Of a stretch of DNA of 32,875 nucleotides, positions 14,340 through 21,460 are shown one piece after another. The translations under genes were made by a program, and so were the position numbers. The number at the start of each line of letters is the position of its first letter. The first letter of the stretch is position 1. Under the pieces are notes generated by a model that was given only the letters and a program-made list of their open reading frames with translations, ran no database searches and was not told the origin of the DNA. Origin of the DNA: Candidatus Woesearchaeota archaeon (GTDB taxonomy: Archaea > Nanobdellota > Nanobdellia > Woesearchaeales > DSVV01); the NCBI GenBank assembly GCA_016205905.1, contig JACQSP010000031.1, positions 1 to 32,875 on the forward strand. Reading direction: 5' to 3'.

Positions 14340-15572
14340 ATGAGCAGCATAAACAGGCAGGAATTTGTACCATGGATACGCAAATATCAGCCGACCTCAA
14401 CAAAAGATGTAGTTGGACAGGATACTTCTATTAATGCTATAAGAGATTTTATAAAAAATTTCAAGACCCAAAGAAAAAAAGCAATTCTTATCTATGGCTC
14501 AAGCGGTGTTGGCAAAACAAGTTCTGTATATGCATTGGCAAATGAGTTAAATTTAGAAATTATTGAAGTGAATGCAAGTGATTTCAGGAATGCACAGCTG
14601 ATAAATCAGACAATCGGCCAAGCATCGAAACAAATGAGTTTGTTCATGAAACAAAAGGTTATTCTTGTTGACGAGGTTGATGGATTGTCTGGAACACAGG
14701 ACAGAGGCGGTATTCAGGCGATAATAAGTATAATAGAAAGTACTTCATTTCCAATAATATGCACAGCAACTAATCCTTATGACCAGAAATTAAGTTCTTT
14801 GAGGAACAAATGCGAGGTTGTTGAATTCAGCTCATTAAATTATCTTACTGTTTACGAAAAGCTCAGTGATATCTGCAAAAAAGAAGGCATTAAATTTCAG
14901 GAGCATGATCTTAAGTCCCTTGCCAGAAGAGGAGATGGAGATTTAAGGGCTGCAATTAATGACCTTCAAGGCCTTGTGCAAAATAAGAAAGAACTGGAAA
15001 GAGCAGATCTTGAGCAATTAAGCGAACGAGATAAAAAAGAGAGTATAATAGATGCGCTTGTAAGAATATTTAAGATAAAAGATCCAAAAATAGCGTCAAT
15101 GGCATTTAACAATGTTGAAGAAGAAACAGACCAGTTATTTTTATGGGTTGACGAAAACCTGCCAAAAGAATATACTAAGCCAGATGACCTTGTAAGAGCA
15201 TATAATATGTTAAGCAGAGCAGATGTTTTCAGGGGTCGAATATCAAGATGGCAGCATTGGAGATTTTTAGTGTACATTAATGATCTGCTGACAGCAGGAA
15301 TTGCAGTATCAAAGGACGAGAAAAATAAAGAATTTGTAAGTTATTGCCAGACACAAAGGCTGTTAAAAATATGGAGAGCCAACATGAAATACCAGCAGAG
15401 AAAAGCTATTGCTGAGAAGATTGCTGCAAAAACACACACTTCTGTAAAGGATACTATAAAAAGTACATTTCCTTATGTTCAGTTCATGATGAAGAAAAGC
15501 AAAGGACACAGAAAGCAGATTACAGAGTTCTTTGAGCTTGATAAAGAAGAAGCTGAGTGGATGATTGGGTAG
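14340..15572 (+). CDS. rfcL: Replication factor C, large subunit (clamp loader)
   Basis: This 410-residue AAA+ protein is the archaeal RfcL subunit that, with RfcS, loads the PCNA sliding clamp. It begins with the family signature VPWIRKYQPTSTKDVVGQ. Walker A is GSSGVGKTS (53-61), Walker B VILVDEVD (107-114), sensor 1 CTATNP (141-146) and sensor 2 DLRAAIND (201-208). The C-terminal collar domain ends in ITEFFELDKEEAEWM. The Lys/Glu-rich linker and PCNA-interacting (PIP) tail that extend many archaeal RfcL proteins to nearly 500 residues are missing, so this is a short form. No strong promoter is visible next to the upstream hairpin repeat, and the start rests on homology. Confidence 0.93.
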   Translation: MSSINRQEFVPWIRKYQPTSTKDVVGQDTSINAIRDFIKNFKTQRKKAILIYGSSGVGKTSSVYALANELNLEIIEVNASDFRNAQLINQTIGQASKQMSLFMKQKVILVDEVDGLSGTQDRGGIQAIISIIESTSFPIICTATNPYDQKLSSLRNKCEVVEFSSLNYLTVYEKLSDICKKEGIKFQEHDLKSLARRGDGDLRAAINDLQGLVQNKKELERADLEQLSERDKKESIIDALVRIFKIKDPKIASMAFNNVEEETDQLFLWVDENLPKEYTKPDDLVRAYNMLSRADVFRGRISRWQHWRFLVYINDLLTAGIAVSKDEKNKEFVSYCQTQRLLKIWRANMKYQQRKAIAEKIAAKTHTSVKDTIKSTFPYVQFMMKKSKGHRKQITEFFELDKEEAEWMIG

Positions 15573-15626
15573 AATGTTTCACACTTTTTCTTATGAAAGA
15601 TTATAGTAATTAACATTTCTTGGTTT

Positions 15627-15648
15627 TTTTGTAAAGTAGTTTACAAAA
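15627..15648. repeat. Short perfect hairpin between two copies of a TTAAYATT/TCTTGG motif
   Basis: TTTTGTAAA (15627-15635) and TTTACAAAA (15640-15648) form a perfect 9-base stem with a GTAG loop. It is bracketed by TTAACATTTCTTGG and TTAATATTCTTGG in direct orientation. It could be an operator for the gene at 15722 or part of the rfcL 3' end; no run of Ts follows the hairpin. Confidence 0.5.
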
Positions 15649-15721
15649 GGTTAATATTCTTGGTATGCTTAATAAGATTATAATGTTCAATTATCTTAAT
15701 TAAAATTAGAAAGGTGAAAAC

Positions 15722-16051
15722 ATGAGTGGAACAGAACTAGAAGATGGTTATTTTGGAGTTAGTGAAAGACGAGAAGGTAGACCATTAGTAGGAGAATTTA
15801 ATTATGACAGCGCTCCAGAACGTGGTGGAGAAGTTCCAACACAAGATTTAGTAGAGGTAGGTATTCTTCTTCATATCCAAAGAAGCGTTACACGAGAATA
15901 CACTCACAGAATGTATATAGCCGTAGATTTGTTAAATCAAGGAAAAATTGCACTTTCACAATTAAATTTGAGAACAGGTGAAGTAGATATGTTAGAGCAA
16001 AGAGTAACTGATAATTATTATTTGAATAATGTTGTCAGAAGCAGAGAATAG
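15722..16051 (+). CDS. Unrecognised protein of the RGGEVPTQDL family, short paralogue
   Basis: I do not recognise this 109-residue protein. It is clearly paralogous to the N-terminal third of the 359-residue protein at 19444-20523. Shared blocks are EDGYFG, ERGGEVPTQDLVE, a VTREYTHRM segment, VDLLN and a following KIxLxQ. The copy stops where the longer paralogue enters its second region, so the conserved 80-90 residues are probably a free-standing domain. AAGGTGA lies about six bases before the ATG, a strong ribosome binding site. No membrane segment or cysteine cluster is seen. The two copies bracket the dapF gene cluster, which reads the other way. The 235 bases after it contain no gene I can support. 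Confidence 0.75.
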   Translation: MSGTELEDGYFGVSERREGRPLVGEFNYDSAPERGGEVPTQDLVEVGILLHIQRSVTREYTHRMYIAVDLLNQGKIALSQLNLRTGEVDMLEQRVTDNYYLNNVVRSRE

Positions 16052-16286
16052 GTAATATTGATTCATAATAATTTTTAGAGTGTATTACTTAGAAAAGGCT
16101 GAATGTTGTAATCTTCAAATTGCAGATTGTTGGCAGGTTTTTTATTTGTGTTCTTTATTATATTAAGACGTTTGTTGAAGATTCTCTGTGATGATTTGAG
16201 ATTTGGTGGAACACAACTAAAATGATAATACTCTTCATAACTAAAACTATAAGAGGTTTGTGGTCTGCTATACTATAAAATCGTGT

Positions 16287-16763
16287 TTATTCATAAGAGC
16301 GACCGACTACAGCCCATAGGTTTACTCGTGGTTGAACACACTTTTCTTGTAGTTGAACCCACTCTTCAAAGTCACCTGTTGTTAATTCTGATTTTTTTAT
16401 TTTATATGTTCTTAACCCATTAAAAGCACAATCTGGACCAGCTATTGTCCATCTTATCCTGCCTTTTACTCTAACAACAAAATTAATATCATCTTCTATT
16501 ATATCTTCAATTTCCAAATATCCAGCTGATTTTACAATCTCTTTATAATTCAACCCCTTCTCGTACCAGAAAAAATATGCAAAATCCATACCTGGCATTA
16601 ATCTATCAAGACTTAATGCTGTTCTTGTACTTCTTACTATTGCACATATATCTTTTCTGTGTGATGGAAACACAGGCTCATATGTTGTACCATAACCATA
16701 CCTTGGAGAAGGATTTAATCTTTCAACCAAATATCTTATTTCATCGACTTTCATTTCATTCAT
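16287..16763 (-). CDS. Unrecognised protein, 158 residues
   Basis: No family is recognised. The sequence is well-formed for a soluble protein, with aromatic-rich stretches (MDFAYFFWYEKGLNY) and an acidic segment EIEDIIEDD, and no membrane helix or signal. ATG at 16763 was preferred because GGAGG (16774-16778 on the plus-strand coordinates) is 10 bases upstream; an in-frame GTG at 16772 is only one base from that site. It follows the 343-residue gene and dapF on the same strand, after a hairpin-containing gap of about 100 bases. It may therefore belong to the same transcript or have its own start. Confidence 0.7.
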   Translation of the reverse strand: MNEMKVDEIRYLVERLNPSPRYGYGTTYEPVFPSHRKDICAIVRSTRTALSLDRLMPGMDFAYFFWYEKGLNYKEIVKSAGYLEIEDIIEDDINFVVRVKGRIRWTIAGPDCAFNGLRTYKIKKSELTTGDFEEWVQLQEKCVQPRVNLWAVVGRSYE

Positions 16764-16807
16764 TTTAATCACGCCTCCAATAAGCTATATATGCGTTTGC
16801 TATATTC

Positions 16808-16846
16808 GTGGACTTTAACTAAATAAATTCAGATATTAAAGTCCAC
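16808..16846. repeat. GGACTTTAA hairpin, copy 2
   Basis: The perfect 11-base arms GTGGACTTTAA (16808-16818) and TTAAAGTCCAC (16836-16846) are followed by CG, as in the GTCCACCG boundary of the dispersed repeats. It is homologous to 2702-2740 with a paired change at the second stem position. It separates two unrecognised genes on the minus strand and could act as an attenuator or processing site between them. Confidence 0.8.
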
Positions 16847-16861
16847 CGCAATAATGTTCGA

Positions 16862-17893
16862 TTATTTTGCAATTTTAGTATATATCTCTTTCGCCTTATT
16901 AATAATATCTTCTCTATTTGTCACATCAATATTCATAATTAGCAAATTTAACGACGCTGTTAACTCTGGCCTAGCTGCACTAATCCTTAATTTATACAAA
17001 TGCTGCTCGTCTTGAGTATCAATTTTAGCTTTTGTTATGTTTTCTAAATAAAATGCACTTGCCAAACAATATGCGCTATTTGCAACTCTTATTGCATGCT
17101 GCTGCTCTTCTGAAAATTGTGAAAATGGTTTTGAATATTCAATAGGATTAAAATTTTTATCAGGATTTAATCCGTACATAAAATCAATTATTATAACTTC
17201 TTTTCCATAATGCTGCGACAAGGAAACTTCAAGTGATGGCTGTATTTGCTTAAAATATCGGCCATTTCCATATAAGAATAGATAATCCTCATCATAGCCG
17301 GTAAATAGAATTACATTACGATTATTGCTTATTACTTTGCGATTATTATTTAGATGTTCTTTTGCTGTATAAGTTATATGTTTCATTTTTTCATAATAGA
17401 CTATCAACTCAGCTATTGTACATTTTAATCTGCCTTGTTCACGAATATCAGTTACCATGCCATCTACAATTATCAAATCGCGAGAGGGGAATCTTTTATC
17501 ATCGTCTATTTTTCTAAGCAAATCTAAATCAAGTGTGTTTAAGAAAGACACCCATTCTCTTATTGAGTCATTATATTTTTCTTCATGTCTCGGCTGTTTT
17601 ATAGCTGCCTCATCAATCAGCCATAAATCTGTATGAGCCAAACCAGCAAATCTTTCAAAATCGTTATACATTTCAGGGAGCATACTTTCGAAATTAAGCG
17701 GTTTTGCGTCGATAACAGGTGCAACCATTGAAACCGGATATTTTTCCCTTAACATTGCATAAAGATGAAGTACAGGTGTATGCCTTTTGAAAGTTCTGCT
17801 TGGCCATGGATTAGAATTCTGGATAGTAATTGGAGCTCCATCCATTAAAATAGTTACATTTTCTATAATATTATTTATTGTGTTGCCAGCCAT
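16862..17893 (-). CDS. Unrecognised protein, 343 residues, directly after dapF
   Basis: I cannot place this protein in a family. It has no signal peptide or membrane helix. Hydrophobic strands such as VTILMDGAP, DLIIVDGMV, NVILFTGYDEDYLFLYGNG and KEVIIIDFMYGLNPDKN suggest an alpha/beta enzyme fold. ATG at 17893 was chosen because GTGAGG lies 10 bases upstream; ATG at 17902 in the same frame is only one base from that site. The ribosome binding site overlaps the stop codon region of dapF, so the two are almost certainly co-translated from one message. That tight coupling suggests it acts on or with the product of the epimerase, but no reaction can be assigned. Confidence 0.75.
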   Translation of the reverse strand: MAGNTINNIIENVTILMDGAPITIQNSNPWPSRTFKRHTPVLHLYAMLREKYPVSMVAPVIDAKPLNFESMLPEMYNDFERFAGLAHTDLWLIDEAAIKQPRHEEKYNDSIREWVSFLNTLDLDLLRKIDDDKRFPSRDLIIVDGMVTDIREQGRLKCTIAELIVYYEKMKHITYTAKEHLNNNRKVISNNRNVILFTGYDEDYLFLYGNGRYFKQIQPSLEVSLSQHYGKEVIIIDFMYGLNPDKNFNPIEYSKPFSQFSEEQQHAIRVANSAYCLASAFYLENITKAKIDTQDEQHLYKLRISAARPELTASLNLLIMNIDVTNREDIINKAKEIYTKIAK

Positions 17894-17905
17894 AAGAATC
17901 ATGCC

Positions 17906-19042
17906 TCACTTTCTCAACAGATTAACTTGATAATTTGCACTGCCTATTTTCTTCGCAGAACCTATCATAGAAATATTGTTCTTTGAGAATTTGAGGTAAA
18001 TGTCTCCACCATCATTAATTACTCTAATTTCATTGTTGTCATGATTATTGTGATTAGGGTTATTGTTATTATGATTATTGTTATCCTGATTAGTGTGGTC
18101 ATGGTTATTATTATCATTGGTTGGATTACAATAGTGATTACAAGAAGAATTTAACATCCACATCAATGTTGCGCACGATGTTGAGCCTGTGCCGCAGCAT
18201 AATGTTGTCGCCCACAAACCGCGCTCTAAAGTTCTGATTCTGATATTTCTGTCGTCGATAATTTGCATTGCATTCAAATTAATGCCAAATGGAAATATAT
18301 CTCTATTTTGGATAAAAGCTAAAAATCCCGTTAAATCAACATTATTTACATCGTCAACAATCAGCACGCCATGCGGCTCACCAGAGTTTAATAAATATAT
18401 CGAACAATTTTTATAAGCGAAGACTGCACAAAAAGTGGTTAGCAGATTAAATACTGCTTTTTGTAAATTAACATATTTTAAAGGATCTTGTGGAAAACCC
18501 ATATCGACCGTTACAGTGTCGCCTATTACTTCTGTTAAAAATATACCGCTGTTTGTTTCGATGTTTATTTTTTGATTTGGAATGTTTGTTTTTTGTTTAG
18601 AAGCTTTTGTTTTGGGTTTTGAAACAGTTATTTTATTATATAAATTGCCTATTTCAGAACTTAGACAAAATTCATGTTCAAGATATTTTGCAATACACCT
18701 TAATCCATTACCGCACATATCTGACTCTGAACCATCTTTTTCAAATATCCGCATTTTTATATCTGCAACATTTGAAGGTTGGAGAAAAAGTAAACCATCT
18801 ATCCTTTTATTCTGTATTTGGCTTGAGTTGCATACTTCTCTGCTTAACTTACTTCTTGTTTCATCATTGGATATATTATGAATTCTTTCGTCTATTATTG
18901 CAAAAACATTGCCGTTTCCTTCAAAGATTTCAAAAGAAACTTGAGGTACAAGCGTATGATAATTATTATTAAGAAAATTAAGATTATCTGTGTTATTATT
19001 TATATCGACGACATTTCCGACAATCATCCATGCATGTTCCAA
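17906..19042 (-). CDS. dapF: Diaminopimelate epimerase-like protein with an Asn/His-rich insertion
   Basis: This 378-residue protein has the marks of the DapF epimerase/racemase fold. It carries a GNGNVFAIID block (42-51, usually GLGNDF), the first catalytic cysteine in DMCGNGLRC (C110), GEPHGV (221-226), ER (273-274) and the second catalytic cysteine before GTG in CCGTGSTSC (C283). Between about 305 and 338 there is a run of Asn, His, Asp and Thr absent from usual DapF proteins, and an extra stretch of about 35 residues precedes the domain. The start is uncertain: TTG at 19042 opens the frame, ATG at 19027 is possible, and neither has a strong ribosome binding site. No other lysine-pathway gene is nearby, so a related racemase activity on another amino acid is possible. 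It heads a minus-strand cluster of three genes. Confidence 0.85.
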   Translation of the reverse strand: MEHAWMIVGNVVDINNNTDNLNFLNNNYHTLVPQVSFEIFEGNGNVFAIIDERIHNISNDETRSKLSREVCNSSQIQNKRIDGLLFLQPSNVADIKMRIFEKDGSESDMCGNGLRCIAKYLEHEFCLSSEIGNLYNKITVSKPKTKASKQKTNIPNQKINIETNSGIFLTEVIGDTVTVDMGFPQDPLKYVNLQKAVFNLLTTFCAVFAYKNCSIYLLNSGEPHGVLIVDDVNNVDLTGFLAFIQNRDIFPFGINLNAMQIIDDRNIRIRTLERGLWATTLCCGTGSTSCATLMWMLNSSCNHYCNPTNDNNNHDHTNQDNNNHNNNNPNHNNHDNNEIRVINDGGDIYLKFSKNNISMIGSAKKIGSANYQVNLLRK

Positions 19043-19079
19043 TTTCTGCCCTTAAGTTAAGATATGTTCTTGTGTTCAT
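18996..19079 (-). CDS. Possible 27-residue leader ORF overlapping the dapF start
   Basis: GGTGATAATA precedes an ATG at 19079, a better ribosome binding site than any for dapF itself. The frame gives MNTRTYLNLRAEIGTCM and ends at TAA 18996-18998, overlapping the dapF start in another frame. A duplicate GGTGATATAATGAAC just upstream opens only a 3-codon frame. It may be a leader peptide tuning dapF translation, or a chance ORF. Confidence 0.25.
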   Translation of the reverse strand: MNTRTYLNLRAEIGTCMDDCRKCRRYK

Positions 19080-19191
19080 TATTATCACCAGTTCATTATA
19101 TCACCTAAATTTATACATGAAGATATTATATTAGGATAAACTATTTTAGATTAATGTAAACTATACAACAAAAAGATACTTATTTGTTATT

Positions 19192-19308
19192 GCAGATTAA
19201 ATGTAAAATATTCTATATTATGCCCTATTTAATCTGCAAGATTGTAAATTTATAGGTACAGACATTAATAATTGTAAAAATCGGTAATCGTGCCTATAAA
19301 TTTACAAT
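19192..19308. repeat. Two adjacent long hairpins in the dapF / paralogue divergent region
   Basis: Perfect 11-base arms GCAGATTAAAT (19192-19202) and complement (19227-19237) are followed by perfect 16-base arms ATTGTAAATTTATAGG (19241-19256) and complement (19293-19308). No ORF is present. The 401-base gap between dapF and the long paralogue (19043-19443) holds these hairpins, a TATA-like TATAATTATAAA at about 19356-19367 for the plus-strand gene, and AGGTGATATA/GGTGATAATA ribosome-site-like words on the minus strand. Confidence 0.8.
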
Positions 19309-19443
19309 AAATAAAATGAAAATTAAAATACTGCTTTCAGAAAAGTTACAAAAAGTATAATTATAAACTTTTTTTTAAAAATGTGTATATTAGTTTACGT
19401 CAAGCTTATCTATGAAAACTGCTATCTTCTCATTGTGATAAAT

Positions 19444-20523
19444 ATGACAGCACTTCAAGCACAAGAACAAAGAAAGGAAACAAAAAGACAGGAACCAGAA
19501 GACGGATATTTTGGAAGAGATAGTGATGGCACTTATTGTTATGAATCTGCTCATGAGCGTGGTGGAGAAGTTCCTACACAAGACTTAATAGAGATGAATG
19601 AGATAATTCATATAACACGCAATGTCACCAGAGAATATTCTCATAGAATGGGTTGTATTGTTGATTTATTAAATAATAAAAAGATAGAATTGGAACAAGT
19701 AGATCAAGAAAGCGGTTTGATAGAATTTGTGAGTGGACAATTGCTTTATGATAGGCTTTGTGATGGAGATTCATTAGATAAAATTTTTTCTTGTTTGGAT
19801 ATTACGAAAATACCACATGCAGATGAAATTATGGAAGCCACGATGATAATGGAAGAGAAATGCTATGATGAATTGATTAAACACAAAAATCTTCACGGCT
19901 CATACTTAACAGCGGATTTCCCATTATATGTTTTTGAAAATGGGGAAGCCATACTTTATCTTGCAAAAAGAGAGAATAATCCTATGTTTTATAGTGCGGA
20001 TAATTTAAGAGATGCATTATATCAATTATTGAGAACACATAATTATAAACCAAAAAAAGAAGATGTTGAAAGAGTGATTAATACAGACAGCACATTAAAA
20101 ATTCCACTGTCAAAGCTTAATTTAGAAAATCGTGGTGGGTTATTTAGGTGGAGTGATGATGAAATTGTGTTTTGCTATTTCAAAATAGATGTAGCACACA
20201 TTGAGCAACTTAACCCAACTCAAAGAGCACTTGCAGAAAGGGTTTATGGAAAAGGAGAGAATTTTGACAGAATAACTCATAATCTTAAGGAAATGATTGA
20301 CAAAAAAAATGCAGAACGGAGAATAACAGACCAAATTGGAACAAAACAAATTAGTCTTGCAGTTCTAACACCAGAATATGTAGAACATAGATGGATTAAC
20401 TATGGAAAAAGAGCAATAAGCCGCCCTTCTATTTTGGGCAATTATAGAGATGAATCTTCATTTGATGTTAGAAAATGGACTCTTGATGATCATTATCTAC
20501 TATTACATACAATTATAAAATAA
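19444..20523 (+). CDS. Unrecognised protein of the RGGEVPTQDL family, long paralogue
   Basis: I do not recognise this 359-residue protein. Residues about 18-105 match the 109-residue protein at 15722: EPEDGYFG, HERGGEVPTQDLIE, VTREYSHRM and VDLLNNKKIELEQ. The remaining 250 residues are unique in this window. They contain no membrane segment, no cysteine cluster and no motif I can name; stretches such as SYLTADFPLYVFENGEAILY suggest a globular domain. ATG at 19444 was chosen over 19381 because the extra residues are hydrophobic and not shared with the paralogue. A weak GTGAT lies just upstream and a TATA-like sequence about 80 bases upstream. It is divergent from dapF across a hairpin-rich gap, suggesting joint control. 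Confidence 0.75.
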   Translation: MTALQAQEQRKETKRQEPEDGYFGRDSDGTYCYESAHERGGEVPTQDLIEMNEIIHITRNVTREYSHRMGCIVDLLNNKKIELEQVDQESGLIEFVSGQLLYDRLCDGDSLDKIFSCLDITKIPHADEIMEATMIMEEKCYDELIKHKNLHGSYLTADFPLYVFENGEAILYLAKRENNPMFYSADNLRDALYQLLRTHNYKPKKEDVERVINTDSTLKIPLSKLNLENRGGLFRWSDDEIVFCYFKIDVAHIEQLNPTQRALAERVYGKGENFDRITHNLKEMIDKKNAERRITDQIGTKQISLAVLTPEYVEHRWINYGKRAISRPSILGNYRDESSFDVRKWTLDDHYLLLHTIIK

Positions 20524-20631
20524 AAAAAGCCAACAATAAATACTGCAATCTGAAGGCCACAGCATTCGCTTTTTCAAATAAAAAAATCTGCCTTTTTTAA
20601 GTAATATTGCCTTTAATCAACTAACAATATA

Positions 20632-20694
20632 TTAACATAATGTTAACTATTTAACATAAAATATATAAACTGTTAACAATTAGATCATGTTAAT
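20632..20694 (+). promoter_or_regulatory. Promoter with a phased array of TGTTAA/TTAACA sites
   Basis: Half-sites occur as TTAACA 20632-20637, TGTTAA 20641-20646, TTAACA 20651-20656, TGTTAACA 20671-20678 and TGTTAA 20689-20694. Their starts are roughly 10, 10, 20 and 18 bases apart, close to whole turns of DNA. They surround a TATA box AAATATATAAAC (20659-20670) that lies about 25 bases before the ATG at 20695. The overlapping palindromes TTAACA-TAA-TGTTAA and TGTTAA-CTAT-TTAACA suggest cooperative binding by a dimeric repressor or activator. Confidence 0.7.
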
Positions 20695-21354
20695 ATGGTA
20701 ACAATCGCAAGAACAGTTGAAAAAATCGTTGAAAGAAAGCCATTTCTTCAGGAAGCATTAGTCAGAGGAGTAATTAATGTAGCTGCATTAGCAGAGGAGA
20801 TTTTGCCAGAAGTAGAAACAGAAATGAAAGAAAAAGTTAAATTTGGAGCAGTGATGATGGCGATAAGGCGGTTGAGTGAGAAATTAAACAAATCATTCAT
20901 AAAAACTGCAAAGTTTGACATAAGTTCAGATATTAGTGTTAAATCTGATTTATATGAGATTACATTAAGAAAACTTCCAAGTATACAGGCAAAAATTAGC
21001 AAATTATATGATAAAATAAATTCAGAGAATGATTTTCTTACTGTAACCCAAGGCATTAATGAAATAACCTTGATAACAAACAGAAGGAACAAGACAAAAA
21101 TAAGGTTATTATTTGATTCAAAGGAAATTAAGTCAGAAGTAGAGGATATTGCCAGCGTCACAATAAATATTCCTGTAGAAGCAATACAGACTATTGGCCT
21201 GTTTTATATAGCCACAAGAGCATTAAACTGGGAGAATATAAATATAATAGAAATTGTTTCAACATTTACAGAGCTGACATTTATTATAAAAGAAGAAGAT
21301 GCGCCAAGAGCATTTGCAACATTAAAACAGTTAATAAGAGAACAAAGCAAGTGA
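20695..21354 (+). CDS. ACT-domain protein (aspartokinase-like regulatory part, no kinase domain)
   Basis: This 219-residue protein begins with a helical, winged-helix-like region (about 1-70: VRGVINVAALAEEILPEVE, then VKFGAVMMAIRRLSEKL). Its C-terminal part resembles paired ACT domains: ITLITNRRN at about 123-131, and INIIEIVSTFTELTFIIKEED followed by APRAFATLKQL at about 182-213, which matches the ACT pattern of aspartokinases. No kinase residues are present. The layout suggests a ligand-sensing DNA-binding regulator controlled by a small molecule, possibly an amino acid. The striking TGTTAA array over its own promoter fits autoregulation. ATG at 20695 lies about 25 bases after the TATA box, giving a leaderless message. 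The ACT call is good, the HTH call tentative. Confidence 0.75.
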   Translation: MVTIARTVEKIVERKPFLQEALVRGVINVAALAEEILPEVETEMKEKVKFGAVMMAIRRLSEKLNKSFIKTAKFDISSDISVKSDLYEITLRKLPSIQAKISKLYDKINSENDFLTVTQGINEITLITNRRNKTKIRLLFDSKEIKSEVEDIASVTINIPVEAIQTIGLFYIATRALNWENINIIEIVSTFTELTFIIKEEDAPRAFATLKQLIREQSK

Positions 21355-21419
21355 TAATCTGTCTTAGAAAACATACTTCTTCTTATACTTCTTCTACAAG
21401 AGATTAAAACAACAAAAAA

Positions 21420-21430
21420 TTATATAAATA
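21420..21430 (+). promoter_or_regulatory. TATA box of glyS
   Basis: TTATATAAATA lies about 31-41 bases before the ATG at 21461, with no ribosome binding site, so the message is probably near-leaderless. Confidence 0.6.
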
Positions 21431-21460
21431 GGACTAAACTAACCAAAAGAATAATTAAAA

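Noticed and set aside
16185..16260. C/D box small RNA
   Set aside because: A GTGATGA C-box-like word is present, but no D or D' box (CTGA) lies at suitable spacing.
17906..19042. Evidence for a complete lysine or DAP cell-wall pathway
   Set aside because: Only the epimerase-like gene is present; no other lysine-pathway gene is visible in the window.
19381..19443. Upstream start for the long paralogue
   Set aside because: The extra 21 residues are hydrophobic, not shared with the short paralogue, and have no ribosome binding site.
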